Source: Rhizophagus irregularis (Eukaryota > Glomeromycota > Glomeromycetes > Glomerales > Glomeraceae). Taken from it: 64,000 nt of DNA. The notes below the pieces were generated by a model. That model did not search any database, had not been told where the DNA came from, and saw nothing but the letters and a program-made list of their open reading frames with translations. Positions 1-12,560 of this stretch are shown piece by piece. The stretch's first letter is position 1, and each line of letters starts with the position of its first letter. A program made the position numbers and the translations under genes. Location of the stretch: the NCBI RefSeq assembly GCF_026210795.1, contig NC_089457.1, positions 558,001 to 622,000 on the forward strand, given 5' to 3'.

Positions 1-723
1 GTATATTAAAATACCTAAAAGGTATTGATGGTAACATTCCCGGTATGAGTTAAATTATTTTTTCACTTATATCACTTATATATTTGTGTAAATAAGGAAA
101 GAACCAATTTATAGATATAACCTTTTGGTTCGTGTATGATAAGGTTATTCGAGGGAACTTTTAAAAAACGTTGAATCTAACAACTAATGTGTAACCGAAT
201 TTCTTTGCACACTCAAATTACGTACGTAGTATGTACTGTATAACAGATGATAAAAAAGTATCGTGACCTGCATATACAACAACAACAAATTAATTACTGG
301 TTTATCTTATTTATTTATATTTGTGTGCCATAAAGAAATCGCATTTAAATCCTGGCATTTTTATGACACAAAACGTACAAAACATGCATGAATTATGAAA
401 TCACACGTGAAACGAAAAACACACGATGTCACGAAAAAATTATATTATCGTAAACCAAAAATTATAAATTTGTTCGTAATAAATGCAGTGATCATTATTT
501 AAGTATTTGCACCGCATAAACAAGGAATTATATAAAATCATAGCCAATTCATTCTTTTTTATAATTACTCCACTCACTTCCATATTTCTCCCTTACTTTC
601 ATTAACCGCCAACTTCAAGGCTGCGCCTAATTATTAACATTCTTTTAAACTATAGTACCGTAACAAATAGATAACGGTACTCAAGAATCTAATAACTTCC
701 ATCAACTTCCGCAAATTCTCTCC
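1..723. other. Upstream region of the first gene, no gene seen
   Basis: AT-rich sequence without a credible coding stretch. A TATAAAA element lies at 531-537, about 187 bp before the start codon of the proline-rich protein, and is a candidate core promoter. Nothing else recognisable. Confidence 0.5.
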
Positions 724-1563
724 ATGACGAAGCGACTACTAATTATTGCACTTTTTGGTTTACTGCTAGCTTTGGCTTGTGTACTTGGCCAAGCTACAGC
801 ACAAGAAGCAACAGATGATGCTCAAGCAGCAAAGGATGGCGAAACAAAAGCCAAAGAAGCCGCTCCAAAGCTGCCTGTTGAAGAAACCCCTGTTAAAGCT
901 CCAGTAAAAGAAATTAATTTACCAAAAGAAGTCGCCAAGGGTAAAACCAAATCATCTAATGTTGGTAAAGGTAAAGCAAAAGGAAAAGGAAAAAAAAGTC
1001 CTCCAACACCTCCAAATGGCCAAACAGAAACTCCAACTGTAGCACCAGATAATTCAACTGTGCCAGTACCAACCAATCCAGCCGCTCCGGCTAATTCGAC
1101 TGAACCAATTGTTCCAAATGCTAAAGATCCAAAGGCAAAAGCAAAAGCACCAAAAGTTCCAATAGGAAAAACTGTGCAATCACCAACTCCGGTAGGAAAA
1201 CAAACTACACCAACTCAGTCTAAATATCAACCCCCTACTCCACCTGCCCCACCTGCCCCACCTGCCCCACCTGCTCCACCTGCTGCTCTTCCTAGCACTG
1301 CTCCAATTCCCGATAACGCTCAATCACCTCCTCCTAACGTCCCGGCTCCCGAAACTCCCGAAAATTCTGATTCTGAATCTCCACAAACCGTTAAAATTGT
1401 AAAAGAACAAAACCCACAGACTACTACTGTTGTAACAGTTATTAAAAAGCAAGATCAGGCTATAGAACAAAATGATACTTCTGCTGCCCGAAGGAATGAA
1501 AATTCTATCCAATTAGGAATTTCTCTTATATTTGTAGTTCTTGGAGCTAACTTTATAGCCTAA
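724..1563 (+). CDS. Secreted proline/lysine-rich low-complexity protein, probably GPI-anchored
   Basis: A single-exon reading frame of 279 residues. Residues 1-27 form a classic signal peptide: two basic residues, then a Leu/Ile/Ala-rich core, then a likely cleavage site near AQA/TAQ. The body is low in complexity: a Lys/Ala/Gly-rich part (about 40-90), a Pro/Thr/Ala part with several N-x-S/T sites, and a Pro-Ala-Pro repeat run at about residues 172-190 made by a 9-bp DNA repeat (1237-1290). The last 20 residues are hydrophobic with no charged tail after a small-residue region, as in GPI-attachment signals. This suggests a cell-wall or surface protein. No catalytic domain is seen and no family is recognised. 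The signal peptide and C-terminal signal are visible; the surface role is inferred. Confidence 0.75.
   Translation: MTKRLLIIALFGLLLALACVLGQATAQEATDDAQAAKDGETKAKEAAPKLPVEETPVKAPVKEINLPKEVAKGKTKSSNVGKGKAKGKGKKSPPTPPNGQTETPTVAPDNSTVPVPTNPAAPANSTEPIVPNAKDPKAKAKAPKVPIGKTVQSPTPVGKQTTPTQSKYQPPTPPAPPAPPAPPAPPAALPSTAPIPDNAQSPPPNVPAPETPENSDSESPQTVKIVKEQNPQTTTVVTVIKKQDQAIEQNDTSAARRNENSIQLGISLIFVVLGANFIA
1237..1290 (+). repeat. 9-bp tandem repeat coding Pro-Ala-Pro
   Basis: About five near-identical CCACCTGCC units in frame with the proline-rich protein. The repeat encodes the PAP run and is a likely site of length variation between alleles. Confidence 0.8.
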
Positions 1564-2221
1564 AGGAGGGAAATTGTTCTTGACTTCATGTTAATTTCAT
1601 ACATTTTATTCTTATTTTGGCATTTTTATTGATTACTTAATAATACCTAATTTCTCTCAATTGTTTCATTTTTCATTCGCTTGTTTTTAACATATACACA
1701 AATATACACATGTATCTATATAAATTAATACTAAAACATTAATTAGGATAGGATGAACGTAAGACCTAATGATAATTAGTATTCATTTTTTTACTATTTA
1801 TTATTGTACAGCACAACTTTTTTCCACGTTAATTAAATTATTTACCAAAAAAAGTAATAATAAAGATAAGGAAATGATTATCTATCAGTAATATATAAAT
1901 AGTTGTAACCTAAACAAGTTATCGTTTTGTATTGTTTGATTGGTCTTGATATACCATATACAGTACTTGTTACTTGATTTCCATATACTGCATATTCGAA
2001 ATCTACATGACTAATTTGATCAGTGTACCAGGTTTCTGATAAATCCGGCAAAATTTTATGGACCCGGAATTTGGCGCAGTATATTTCCGGAATTCATGTA
2101 CTGTAGGACAATGTAGGACAACCACTGAACATATCCACAATACAAATATCAGATATTTCGAATTACCCGGAATTTTTATGTTACCGGCAGATCTCCGATC
2201 TGATAACTTTTTAAACTTTAC
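1564..2221. other. Intergenic region, no gene seen
   Basis: Contains the 3' region of the proline-rich gene and the upstream region of MOD5. The motif CCGGAATT recurs three times between 2070 and 2175, with a small 10-bp direct repeat (GTAGGACAAT/C) near 2103-2122. No gene or known element recognised. Confidence 0.5.
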
Positions 2222-4457
2222 ATGAATTTTGAAGTTCGTCGATTTTACACTAAAGGTATTATGAATGTTTTTTCAGCTTTTACCAACACGATGCAAAAAG
2301 GTATTATTGCAATTGTAGGCACAACCGGTGTTGGTAAATCAGACTTGGGTGTTCAACTAGCGAAGACTTTACAAGGAGAAATTATTAATGGTGATTCAAT
2401 GCAGGTAAATTATGAAATATAAATTACATAATTGCTATTGGAAAATTTTCTTAAATCAACTCGAATTCTAGGTTTATAAGGGATTGGATATCATAACAAA
2501 TAAAATTCCATTAAATGAACGAGAAAATATACCGCATCATCTTATAGATTTCTTAGAACCACATCAAGAATATCGTGTTACGGATTTTACAAAAGATGCG
2601 CTTCAAATTGTATCCATAATAATATTACTTTATTCGGTTTTTTTTTAAGTTTTTAAATTATTATGATTTACATCATATTCATCATATTATTATTCAAGAT
2701 AGATGATATTCATAATCGCCATAAAATTCCGATCATAGTTGGTGGCACGAATTATTATATACAATCCTTACTTTGGAAGAATTCCCTTATAAATATTGAT
2801 GATAGAGAAATTAGTAATATAGAAGATAAAGAGATCTTAAACGCAGAACCTAAAATTGTTTATGAACGGCTACAAGAAGTTGATCCAGTAATGGCTAGTA
2901 AATGGCACTGGAATGATACTAGAAGAGTTCGAAGAAGTTTACAGGTGATTTTTTATTCTAATTCCTAGAATTTCTATATAGATTTGGTAATTTATTTGTA
3001 CATTTAGGTATATTTGGAAACAGGGAAGCCGCACAGTGAATGGATTAAACAACAAAATCTTCCAGAGATAAAAGCTTCATCATTAAGGTTGTTTGGCATT
3101 GACCAAATTGAATAGATAATAGATTGTATATATTCGGTTGGGATGCCTCAAGTTTTATTCTTCATACATAATACGCATTACTTTTGTTGTAGATTTCCAC
3201 GTACTTGCATTTTCTGGTTATATTCTGATTTGGAAGTTCTTGATCATAGACTTGATGCAAGGATAAATAGAATGATTGAGGTAATTATATATTTTACTAA
3301 TCTTTAAATTCAGAGAATATTATTGTAATTATGAAATTATACTTTTAAGAGTGGACTCTTTGAGGAAATCAATTATTTGAGAAAAAATGTTAGAACTGGA
3401 GAAATACATACTCCGTTTGGAGATAAAGATTTTACGCATGGAATTTGGCAAGCCATAGGTATGTAAAAGTTTTAAACTAGTTTACGAATAATTGATTTAT
3501 TTAATTTTATACATTTTAGGTTATAAGGAATTTGAACCATATTTAACGGCAATTGAAGAATCTAATGGTAAATAAGAAACCACATTTCGTTATTTCTGGA
3601 ATTTATAACGTAAAGCTGGCTCATTGATCATATGTTTTGTCTAGACGCGTCATATTTAAATGGGTTAAAACAACATGGCTTAGAATCTATGAAAGCAGCA
3701 ACACATCGATATGCGAGAACTCAAGTTAGATGGATAAGGAACAAATTATTATATAAGTGTCAACAAGATTCATTAAATAATAAATGCGATGGGCATTCTG
3801 GTGACATTATAATATATTTATTGGATGCAACTTGTATCCTTACTTCTTTTATATATATTCTCTTATGAATTTTGATATTTTACTTAGCAAAATATATTAA
3901 TTATAGCTTTAGAAACTTGGAATCAAGAAGTGCGGGATAAAGCAATTGCGATTGCTAAAGGTATTTTAGATGTATCAATGTCTTCTATCAATTTTGGATG
4001 ATTTTGATCATTTAACGGAAATTAGCGCATTACTCCTTACCTCAAAGAATTCCTTGCAAATGGAACAGGACCCGACCCAAGTTCAGTCAATTCACGAGCT
4101 AAAGAACTTTTGAAGTCAAAGAAAGATAAGGAGTATTGTCATAAAACAATATATATAAAAACAAGAATTTTTTCTTGTTATTGATTATCTGGTTTGTTAA
4201 GTTATTTACTAAATCTTTTTCTCATTGTTTTTAGTGACTTTGAAATTTTGGATAAATGGACAAAATATCAATGTGATATTTGTACAATATTTAATGATAA
4301 TATTCCAGTGATTGTAAATGGAGATTCTGAACGAAATCAACATTTAAAAAGTAAAAAACATAAATCTAATTTAAAATTAAAAAAACAGTTTGATGAAAAT
4401 TATGATGGTCAATTCCCATCTTGGTTTAAGAAGAAAAGGAATGCAGATTATAAATAA
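2222..4457 (+). CDS. MOD5: tRNA dimethylallyltransferase (isopentenyltransferase), 11 exons
   Basis: Transfers a dimethylallyl group to A37 of tRNAs reading UNN codons (family knowledge: Mod5/TRIT1/MiaA). Exons: 2222-2404, 2472-2609, 2699-2944, 3008-3087, 3193-3280, 3350-3458, 3520-3567, 3645-3833, 3907-3971, 4026-4132, 4235-4457. All introns are GT-AG and the sum is 1476 nt, in frame, for 491 residues. Visible motifs are the P-loop [17 protein letters not shown], the [14 protein letters not shown] segment, RRVRRSLQ, a YARTQVRWI segment, and a C-terminal C2H2 finger (CDIC ... HLKSKKH) typical of eukaryotic members. The start could be 2222, 2261 or 2291; the upstream residues are basic and hydroxylated and might form a mitochondrial presequence, as yeast Mod5 uses two starts for two compartments. 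The first exon's end and P-loop position fit the family in any case. Confidence 0.95.
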
Positions 4458-5083
4458 ACGTGATTTACATAATTTTTTTTTTAATCAATTATATAATTTA
4501 CTATTTTATTTAATATTATTTATTAAGAATTATATATTTCAAAAACCATAATTTAAAAGAAAGAATGCAATTATCTTACAGTATTATTTACTATTACATT
4601 ATTTAACAATGTATAAATGTAACAATTAACATATACATACATGTAACCATTGTTTTTGTTCCACGTATCGGGATTTACATGGTTTGCTTTGACAGAGATA
4701 GACGACAGAGATAAGGGATCAAATTTTTGAAAGAAATCATAGCAATCCTACATTAGTTCTTTTTTTAGTAAATATTATCTAAAATAGGAAGTGATCTAAA
4801 TGACCAATTTACCGATATCCCTTAGTTTCTTGTTAAATGTCTTTATAGTTTATTCTATACAACAAAAAAAGTAATAATAAATACTCTTGAATGATTTTAC
4901 CAAAAGAGATAGAAGTGTTACATAAACATGATCGGGCTATAATATCGTATCATGTGAGTTATTTCCGAATTCGAAGAAAAAGGGGTATGGTAAGTAGATT
5001 TGTAATAAACCGAAAAAAAATCTCTACTCACCAAATCTTTTGAAACGGTCAAATCGTCTTGAAATTCTTGTCATTGCAAAAAA
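4458..5083. other. Intergenic region, no gene seen
   Basis: The 3' region of MOD5 followed by the upstream region of the UEV gene. AT-rich, with no coding stretch or repeat array recognised. Confidence 0.5.
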
Positions 5084-6007
5084 ATGGCTAAAGGTACCCT
5101 TCGTATAATAACAAGATAACAATAAATAATAACGTTAAGAAAGAGCGTTAAAAAAGAAATTTTCGTGAACGTATCAATTCAAACCAAGTCATAAACATAA
5201 CGTTAAGTTCGTTTAACGATCGTAGAATAAAAAAGAAAAATATAATAAACCAATATAAAGATCTAAAACATATTTTCACATTTTTGATTAATATTCAAAT
5301 ATTCATTCTTGTTTGATTAACAGTTCCACGTAATTTTAAACTACTTGAAGAACTCGAAAAAGGTGAGAAAGGGATTGGAGATGGTACTTGCAGTTACGGT
5401 CTTTCAAACGGTGAAGATATATTTATGAGTGATTGGAATGGCACGATCATAGGACCTCCTGGAGTAAGTCATACATTCACAATCAAAATTTTTTAGCATT
5501 TTTTTTTTATTGTTTTTCGCTTTTAATGGAAAAAATTGGATCTGCTCTCTTTTAAGACTATTCACGAGAATCGTATTTATAGTTTGAAACTTTATTGTGA
5601 TGACAATTATCCTAATAATCCACCAATTGTTCACTTCATTTCGAGAATTAATTTACCATGTGTCAATCAACATTCGGGAAAAGTGAGTAAGCTCAAATAT
5701 ATATATCATGTTAATGAGATGGGTAAATTAGAATGAAATTTACAAATCATAATTCTTTCAATAAGGTTGAATCTTCCAGATTAAGTTGTTTATCTCAGTG
5801 GAAAAGTTCTAATTCTCTTGAAGACATTCTAGTAGATCTACGCCGGTAATGTATTTATTTGGATATGCTTTTAAACCTGGTTTTTGATTATTATACTAAA
5901 CGCGTATTTACAATTGCTTTTGGTTTATATAATATAAAATTAATAGTGAAATGGCCAATGCAGTCAATAAGAAATTACCTCAACCTCCAGAAGGTTCTAC
6001 TTTTTGA
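5084..6007 (+). CDS. MMS2: Ubiquitin-conjugating enzyme E2 variant (Mms2/UBE2V type)
   Basis: Mms2-type UEVs pair with Ubc13 to build Lys63-linked ubiquitin chains in post-replication repair. Exons 5084-5093, 5324-5463, 5557-5682, 5766-5845 and 5947-6007 add up to 417 nt (138 residues; yeast Mms2 has 137). Recognisable segments are [17 protein letters not shown] at the N-terminus, IIGPPG before HENRIYSLK, and C-terminal [11 protein letters not shown]. No active-site cysteine sits in an E2-like HPN..G.IC context, as expected for a UEV: the cysteines present align elsewhere. The first coding exon is only 10 nt (Met-Ala-Lys plus one base) and is followed by a 230-bp intron with donor GTACCC. It was chosen because it restores the family's MxxxVPRNF start; that donor is weaker than the others, so the first exon is less certain than the rest. 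Confidence 0.93.
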
Positions 6008-6227
6008 TTGGATATTTTTTTTTATAGTTGAATGAATTTATGAGGGAAAATGTTAATAGACTTTTAAAAATTGAGTACAAATCATATATGTATTAGTTAT
6101 TTCAATTTCAAATAATCATAAAAAAAAACGTGCATGTATGTCTTGGTTGATTGAAAATTTTTTTTAATCGCAAATAAACTATTATTGTAAATTAATAAAT
6201 TATGTTCCAAAATTACAAATTTATTAT

Positions 6228-8720
6228 TTATGGGTCAAGGCGTTTTGGATCACGTGGGAATAATGAACTTCTACGTATATCATCCAAATTCAAATAAAGC
6301 ATTACCACACGTTCCAAACCTATTAATTGTATTTTAATAGCCAATTAAAAAATTGTACGGGAAAAAAAAGTAGAAAGAGATTAGAGACTCACCTATACCA
6401 CCACCTGCATGCGGTGGAACACCCCTCTTGAAAGAATCAATATATGGTTGTATGGTGGATATTTCAACACCATTCGATTTAGCACGTTCTTCTAAGAACA
6501 CTGGATCATGAACACGTTGTCCTCCGGAAAGAATTTCTTGTCCGCGCATGAAAAAGTCGAATGAATTCGAGTATTTCTATCATATATAGTATATACATAA
6601 GCAAAGAATCACAGACGCGTTATATACAAAATAAAACATACATCATCATTTGGATCTGGCATAGTATAAAAAGGTCGAACTCCTAATGGGAATTTATCAA
6701 CTATATAAAAATCGGTGTTGTATTTCTCTTTAACTAGTCTACCAAGAGTTTTTTCTTTTTCGGTACTAAAGATTAAATCACAACATTAGTAAACAATTTA
6801 TTTTTATTAACCTCAAAAACAAATATAAAAATAATAAGATACCTAAAATCTTCAAGATCTTCAATTTCAACATTATTTTCTCTTAAAAGTTTAACAGCAT
6901 CTTTAAATTCCAACCTAAGCGTTTTTTGAAGAAATTCAAAATTTGTGCTTGGATATTGTTTTTTCACTGCCTCAATTTCAGAAGAAAATCGATTTTTTAA
7001 TCCGTTGAAAACAAAAACAAGTAGTTCTTGCAAAATCTCAAGCACTTCATGGTAATGTTCTTCAAATGCCATTTCCAAATCAAGTCCAACGAACTCTGTC
7101 ATATGTCGATGAGTGTTAGAATCTTCTGCACGGAAAACTATGTAAATAGATAATAATTATTGTTAATGTACGTTGAATTAATCGTCAATTACCACATAAA
7201 CAAAATATTCTTTTTCGTACCAGGAGCTATTTCAAATACACGCTCAAAATCTGAACATATACACATTTGTTTATATAATTGAGGAGATTGTGCCAAATAT
7301 GCTTCACCTAAATTAGACAGAAATAAACCATTTTAATAAGATAATATATAATCCATTTCGTATAATAATACTTACCTTTAAAATATTGAACCTTAAACAC
7401 ATTTGCGCCACCTTCACTGGCAGCACCAAGTAATTTAGGTGTATGTATCTCAATGAAAAATTTTGACAACAAAAATTCACGAAACAGCTGACAGACGCCG
7501 GATTGAATTCGAAAAATTCCTTGATTTGCAAGAGTCTAAATAGAAAAATAAATAGATGTAAGGAATCGGTGGTATATGCACGACTTTTTAATCATTAAAA
7601 ATTATTGATGATGAACTGACTCTAAGATCAACAACGCGACTATTCAATCGTGTCTCTAACGCTACGCGACTGTATTGAGCTTCATCCTAATTAAACAAAA
7701 GCTGATATTAATGACTCACATAAGGAAGTTTTTTGAATATATTATTAATATTTATTACCTTTTTGAATTCCTCTTCAGATCTTGAGGCATCCTCCAGGGA
7801 AAACGGAAGTCGGCCAATAGTTTCGCTCACCACATAAAACTATGTATTAAAGAAGAAATGTGGTTTAAATATATATTGCGGTATCCAAAATTATAGAAGG
7901 AAAAGAAAATTTTATTAATCTCCTGTTACTTTTTTGATATGTAATTCAGCATCAGATACAGTAGTACCTGTGATCGCTTCAGTTGTTTTATTGATAATGC
8001 CCTCAACGATAACGATTGATTCGGCAGGAACACTTTTATACGTGCATAGAGTTTATTAGCTATGAATAAATTATGTTCAAAAAAACTATCGATATTTACT
8101 TAGCAGCAAATTTGACAAAGGCTTTGCTTATATTTGTCTCATTCACGGCGAGTACTCCTTGAATTGTGGAAACTTGTTGTCTAAAAACAAAAAAGGCAAG
8201 CTTAGCGCCTATGAGACAAATATGAATTGTTAAGTATATTAGTTAAACCTTTTTAAATAATTTGATCATGATAAAAATTTACATACTTTTGCTACGTGAA
8301 GTATAAACACGAGCCCGAATTGATACAGTTTCTCCAGCACGACTGGCATTAATGTCGGCTATACGCGTTCTCTGAACCCCTAGAAACATATGAGATATTA
8401 ATTTAACATGAGCGTCATTATTAGAATTCAAGGAAAACCAATTTACTTACCGGTCCTTTCCTGTGACTGATTCAATTTCAATTTTCCATAATTTTCGGTA
8501 CCATAGTCCTAAAAATATAATATTTTCAATAAATACTCTTTTTTTTTTTTTTAATAATTAAGTTCGATAATTTTTTAATTACTTCAGTAACTTCAGCCGC
8601 TTCCTTGGCTGCGCGTTCTGTTTCCTTTTGCTTTTTCTCATTCTCTTTTTTCTCTTTCTTTTCTAACTTTTTGAGAGCTTTCTTAGAAAGAGGTTTTCCT
8701 TCTCCGTCAACATCACTCAT
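6228..8720 (-). CDS. DPS1: Aspartyl-tRNA synthetase, cytosolic
   Basis: A class IIb synthetase charging tRNA-Asp, on the minus strand in many small exons. From the start it reads a Lys/Glu-rich N-terminal extension with repeated KKLEKKEKK-type segments (8720-8580), as in eukaryotic AspRS where it helps tRNA binding. It continues with the OB-fold region ([13 protein letters not shown] around 8290-8330), the class II core including [19 protein letters not shown] (motif 2 region, about 7060-7130) and the C-terminal segment [16 protein letters not shown] with [16 protein letters not shown] (motif 3, about 6230-6410). The stop codon is at 6228-6230. I chose the ATG at 8720; an apparent two-codon extension upstream would need a GTG start. 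The Lys-rich N-terminus and lack of an organelle presequence argue for the cytosolic enzyme. Exon borders in the middle were not all resolved by eye. Confidence 0.93.
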
Positions 8721-9271
8721 TCTCACTTATTAAATTTTAAAATGATTTTATTTTTATAGTTTCCCTTTTTATTTTTTACGTGACCAGATTTAAAATTTGC
8801 TAATTTTGCGAATGTTTAAGTTACGATATATAAATATACTGTAAAAATAGATTTTTTTTTTGTTTAACTTGAAATCCTGTCTAACTGACTCATAATGATT
8901 CACGTATGACGATAATCTCCGTAGTCAATTTTAATGAGGTACCATATTTTAACCATATTAACCATACCATATATACGGCAGAGCATCATCCGTCTTTCAC
9001 GATGGGAATTATAAACATATAGAATTATATAGACACAGAATTATATAGACACATAGAATTATATAGACACATAGAATTATATAGACACATAGAATTATAT
9101 AGACATAGAATTATAGAGTCTCTCCTAGCTTTGATGTATCGTACAGTATTTCATATTATAGATAAGGCCTTAAAGCTTTCATATATTTATAATTCTAAAT
9201 TTTTTATTATCATTATATAAATTTAACCAGACCTTTCATTAAAAATAAATTAGATGATAAATAATATTACT
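8721..9271. other. Intergenic region with an 18-bp satellite
   Basis: Upstream region of AspRS and 3' region of the epsilon-COP gene. The only structured element is the 18-bp tandem array at 9012-9117. Confidence 0.5.
9012..9117. repeat. 18-bp minisatellite
   Basis: Roughly five to six tandem copies of ACACATAGAATTATATAG with small changes and one shortened unit at the right end. It lies between the starts and ends of two housekeeping genes and shows no coding potential. Confidence 0.85.
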
Positions 9272-10626
9272 TTAAGGGAGTGCAAATCTTTGAGCTGCTC
9301 TATCGAATAAACTTGATTTAAGATCAAGATCTTGTAAAAATGCATGATTTGGTGATGCTTCTTTTAATTGACTTGAAAAATATATATATATATATTTTTT
9401 TTATGTAAGTTTGATGGATTATAAAAAAGAACAAAAAGAAGGAAAGTTTAAACCCACTTACTTGATATAACGATTAACTACTTCTGCAGGTTTATTTAAT
9501 AAATTAGAAACTACAATAAGGTTTACGAGAGTATCCGGGTCATCATTACTCTATTTGAAAAAAAGTTTTTTTTTTGTTAACTTTTAGCTTCTAAACAAGA
9601 AAAAAAAAATCTTTCAATAACCTACTTTATTTAAAGCTTCAAGTAATAAAGTTTCAGCTTCCGCATGTTTACCAAGATGAATATTACAAACAGCTTGACC
9701 ATTTAATATTTTCACGGTATTAGAAGAAGGTGATTGAGCAATTTCTTCACAAATATAATAAGCTTCTTGGTATTTATCTCCTCCCTGAAAAAAAAAAACA
9801 AATTAATATATATATGATTAAAGAATACGCGTTTCGAATAATAAATATATTTTACCGTTCTTAAACCAACCCAACCCTCAATTAGTTGAGCCAACATTGC
9901 ATCTTCAGACCAAGTTTTTGTGGATGCCAATTCTCTTTTTGCAAGATCTAATCTATCCAATTTTAAATAAATTTGGATGATTAAAGCAACACTGTTTTTT
10001 ATCATAAAAAAAAAAATTAATATATTAATATATAATTAAAACCTAAAAATTTCCTAAATAATAATCATAAATAATAAATTTTTAAGTTTTAATAATTACC
10101 ATTCTAGATTCTTATTATGCTTAACAAGAATCTTTAATGCTTCTTCATATAATCCTTCATGATAAAAAATGGTTCCAGTAATAATTTGTACAGTAGAATT
10201 AATTACATTAGAAGGATCACTTAATATTACTTCACGAAGTTCTTTTAATGCTTCTTCCTTTTTTTTATCTTCACCAACACTGCCGTTACTACCACTACCA
10301 CCACTAGTAGTTTTTGCTTGTAAATAAATAGCCAAAATTTTAATTACTTGTAAATCTATCTCATCAGAACTTTTAATATCAGATATAACCAAATTATATT
10401 TTCCTTGTGCTATATACGCTCTATATAAATATATTTTACGTTCTAACTTTGCCGTTTCTGATAATTGAGACCGTGAATTCGCTTCATTTATTACTTGTTG
10501 AAATGAACCTATAACAATATAAAGTTATGAAATTTAAGATCGTTAAAAAATTAAATAAAATAAATAAAAGTAATAAATTATTTTACCAGTATAAAAAAGG
10601 TTCTTTAATGCAAATAACTCATCCAT
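9272..10626 (-). CDS. SEC28: Coatomer subunit epsilon (epsilon-COP)
   Basis: Epsilon-COP is a TPR-like alpha-solenoid subunit that stabilises alpha-COP in the COPI coat on Golgi-to-ER vesicles. Starting MDELFALKNLFYTGSFQQ at 10626, the reading continues with NEANSRSQLSE, a segment ending YIAQGKYNLVISDI, then LREVILSDPSNV, TIFYHEGLYEEALKIL, YLKLDRLDLAKRELAS, EGWVGLRT, NIHLGKHAEAETLLLEAL and the ending FDRAAQRFALP. These are the paired-helix repeats expected for the family. A Gly/Ser-rich loop (about 10280-10320) interrupts the N-terminal half and looks like a lineage-specific insertion. Five or so introns break the gene. It is divergently transcribed from RTT109 across only 197 bp. Confidence 0.92.
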
Positions 10627-10823
10627 GATTTAAAAATATAGTTTTATATATGAATTGATAAAAAATGTTTTGCTAGTAAAAAAAAAAAATTATTATTTTT
10701 GCGCGTGGGATGTTAGGATGTTACACAACATACGGACCACGTTCCACAACTCGCGACTTTTTTTAACCGTTTTTCAAATTTATTAGTTGTAATAATTTCA
10801 TTTGGTCTTTTTTTTTAAAAAAA
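10627..10823. promoter_or_regulatory. Bidirectional promoter of SEC28 and RTT109
   Basis: Only 197 bp separate the two divergent start codons, so both promoters must lie here or overlap the genes. It contains TTTTTGCGCG near 10697-10706 and a T9A8 tract (10808-10824) whose last A is the first base of the RTT109 start codon. Confidence 0.6.
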
Positions 10824-12263
10824 ATGGATATAAATATTACAACTGAAGTTGGCAATAATTCAACTCAACTTTTCGAAAATACACAAGGTAATTATTTATA
10901 AACTAGTACAATTTAATTTACCTTTTAAACATCAATTTAAGTTTTCGTTTATATATACTGTATTTTAGGTAATTTGGTAGATTATCTTATTTGTTCATTA
11001 AAAAAAACGGTTCCAGGAAACCATATTTATAAAATATACGCGTTATCAACTTTACCTAAACCAAAAACACTTTTTAAATCACAAGAAAAAAAGAGTTATG
11101 AACGTAAAATATTACTACTTTTATCAGAAAAGAAAAGTTCAACAAAAGAGGAAGCACTTATGACAAGTATAGAAGCACATGAATATTATATGATAGAAGA
11201 AGAAACATTAAATATATATATTTCAAAGGTTGACACTACAGGATGTATTATTTCTACTACTGTAAAAGATAAAAAAATTAGTGCTACTAAACAATTAATT
11301 TCTTCATACATTAATTATCATTTAGAAGAAAAAACACAACCAAGGAACAAATATATTAATGTACATATATTTGCTAGATCTCAGCCACAATACTTATTTA
11401 CTAAATCATCAAATAATCTAAAAAAACATATATTGGATGATACGGGTTTATTAAAATGGTGGAAAAAAGTTTTAGGACAAGCATTTACCACTTCAACTAG
11501 TAATAATTTACAGAATGTAAGAAAATGGTATTATATTCCAGGATATGCATCTGAATCTAAAGCAAGATCACTTATTAAAGATAATAATAATGATGATTGG
11601 ATTTACGGATACCCATATAATAATGAGAGTAAGGTTGATGATGTTATACCAAAATTTGATGATGATGCCAAAGCTAGATGGTTAGATCACTTAAATGATA
11701 ATGAAGATAATGATGAAAATGATAAAACAAATGTTAAAGAATTTTGGGAGATTATTAGTATTGGTGGAGAATTTTCCGGTGAAAAAATTGCAGGATTTTT
11801 TTGGGTTAATGTTGAACGTTCAAAAAGCGAAGATCTAAAAAAGGAAGAATATGAGGCCGTTATATTGGAGAATTTGAAGGAAAATGTTGGAGGTATTATG
11901 GTTGAGGAAGAAGAATTTATAAGAACTTTACAAAAATTCTTTGAATTAGAATTTTGTAATGAAGAAATTACTCTTAAATCTAGTGAAGATTGGAGCAAAA
12001 TATTTGAGGATTTATGTGTACAAAAAGGAATCAATGATGGTGTTGTAGAATTCAAAGTAGAACAACCTCAAATTGAAGATAAAGAAACCTCACCAAAATC
12101 GATTGAAATGATTGAAATGGAGATTAAACCAAATGATGGTACTGTTCAAGAAGAAACGTCTAACAATAAAAGAAAACCAGCGAACCCTGTTGAAAATAAT
12201 GGGGTTAATGTTAATGTATTATCATCATCTCTTATTAAAAGAGTTAAAAGAGATAAAAAATAA
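10824..12263 (+). CDS. RTT109: Histone acetyltransferase Rtt109 (H3 Lys56)
   Basis: Rtt109 is the fungal enzyme that acetylates newly made histone H3 at Lys56 (and N-terminal lysines) with the chaperones Vps75 and Asf1, supporting replication-coupled nucleosome assembly. Two exons, 10824-10887 and 10969-12263, join in frame (1359 nt, 452 residues; yeast Rtt109 has 436). Visible family landmarks: YISKVDTTGC (Asp near residue 110, counterpart of yeast Asp89), RSQPQYLF, KKHILDDTGLLKWW (near 175-186), IPGY, and FDDDAKARWLDHL (Asp pair near 253-254, counterpart of yeast Asp287/288). An acidic Asn/Asp-rich insertion follows. The tail is Lys/Arg-rich (KRVKRDKK), like the basic C-terminus of yeast Rtt109 that interacts with Vps75. 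The first exon was added because it supplies an ATG and a clean GT-AG join; the second exon alone has no good ATG. Confidence 0.93.
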
Positions 12264-12341
12264 TAAAAACCAAAGTCATGTGGCACGTTATAATTTTACG
12301 TCGATTTTTTAATATTTATTATTTATTTACTACAGATTATT

Positions 12342-12560
12342 ACTTATCTAACATAGTAGCTTTACATATTTACATCTAACTTGTCTAACTTGAGTAGCTT
12401 TACATATTTACAGCATCTAACTTATCTAACTTAAGTAGCTTATTTACATCCATCTAACTTATCTAACTTATCTAACTTATCTAACACATATTTATATCTA
12501 ACTTATCTAACTTGGTAGCTTTACATCTAAATTTACACTATTTACATCTAATTTTATATT
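12342..12560. repeat. Degenerate 9-bp minisatellite (TATCTAACT)
   Basis: Many copies of ATCTAACTT with interspersed GTAGCTTTACAT and ATTTACATC blocks. The best-ordered stretch is around 12455-12485, where the 9-bp unit repeats without change. Confidence 0.85.

Noticed and set aside
822-1512. Antisense frames under the proline-rich gene
   Set aside because: Shadows of a biased coding sequence on the other strand.
8526-8726. AspRS start two codons further upstream
   Set aside because: That codon is GTG; the ATG at 8720 is the sensible eukaryotic start.
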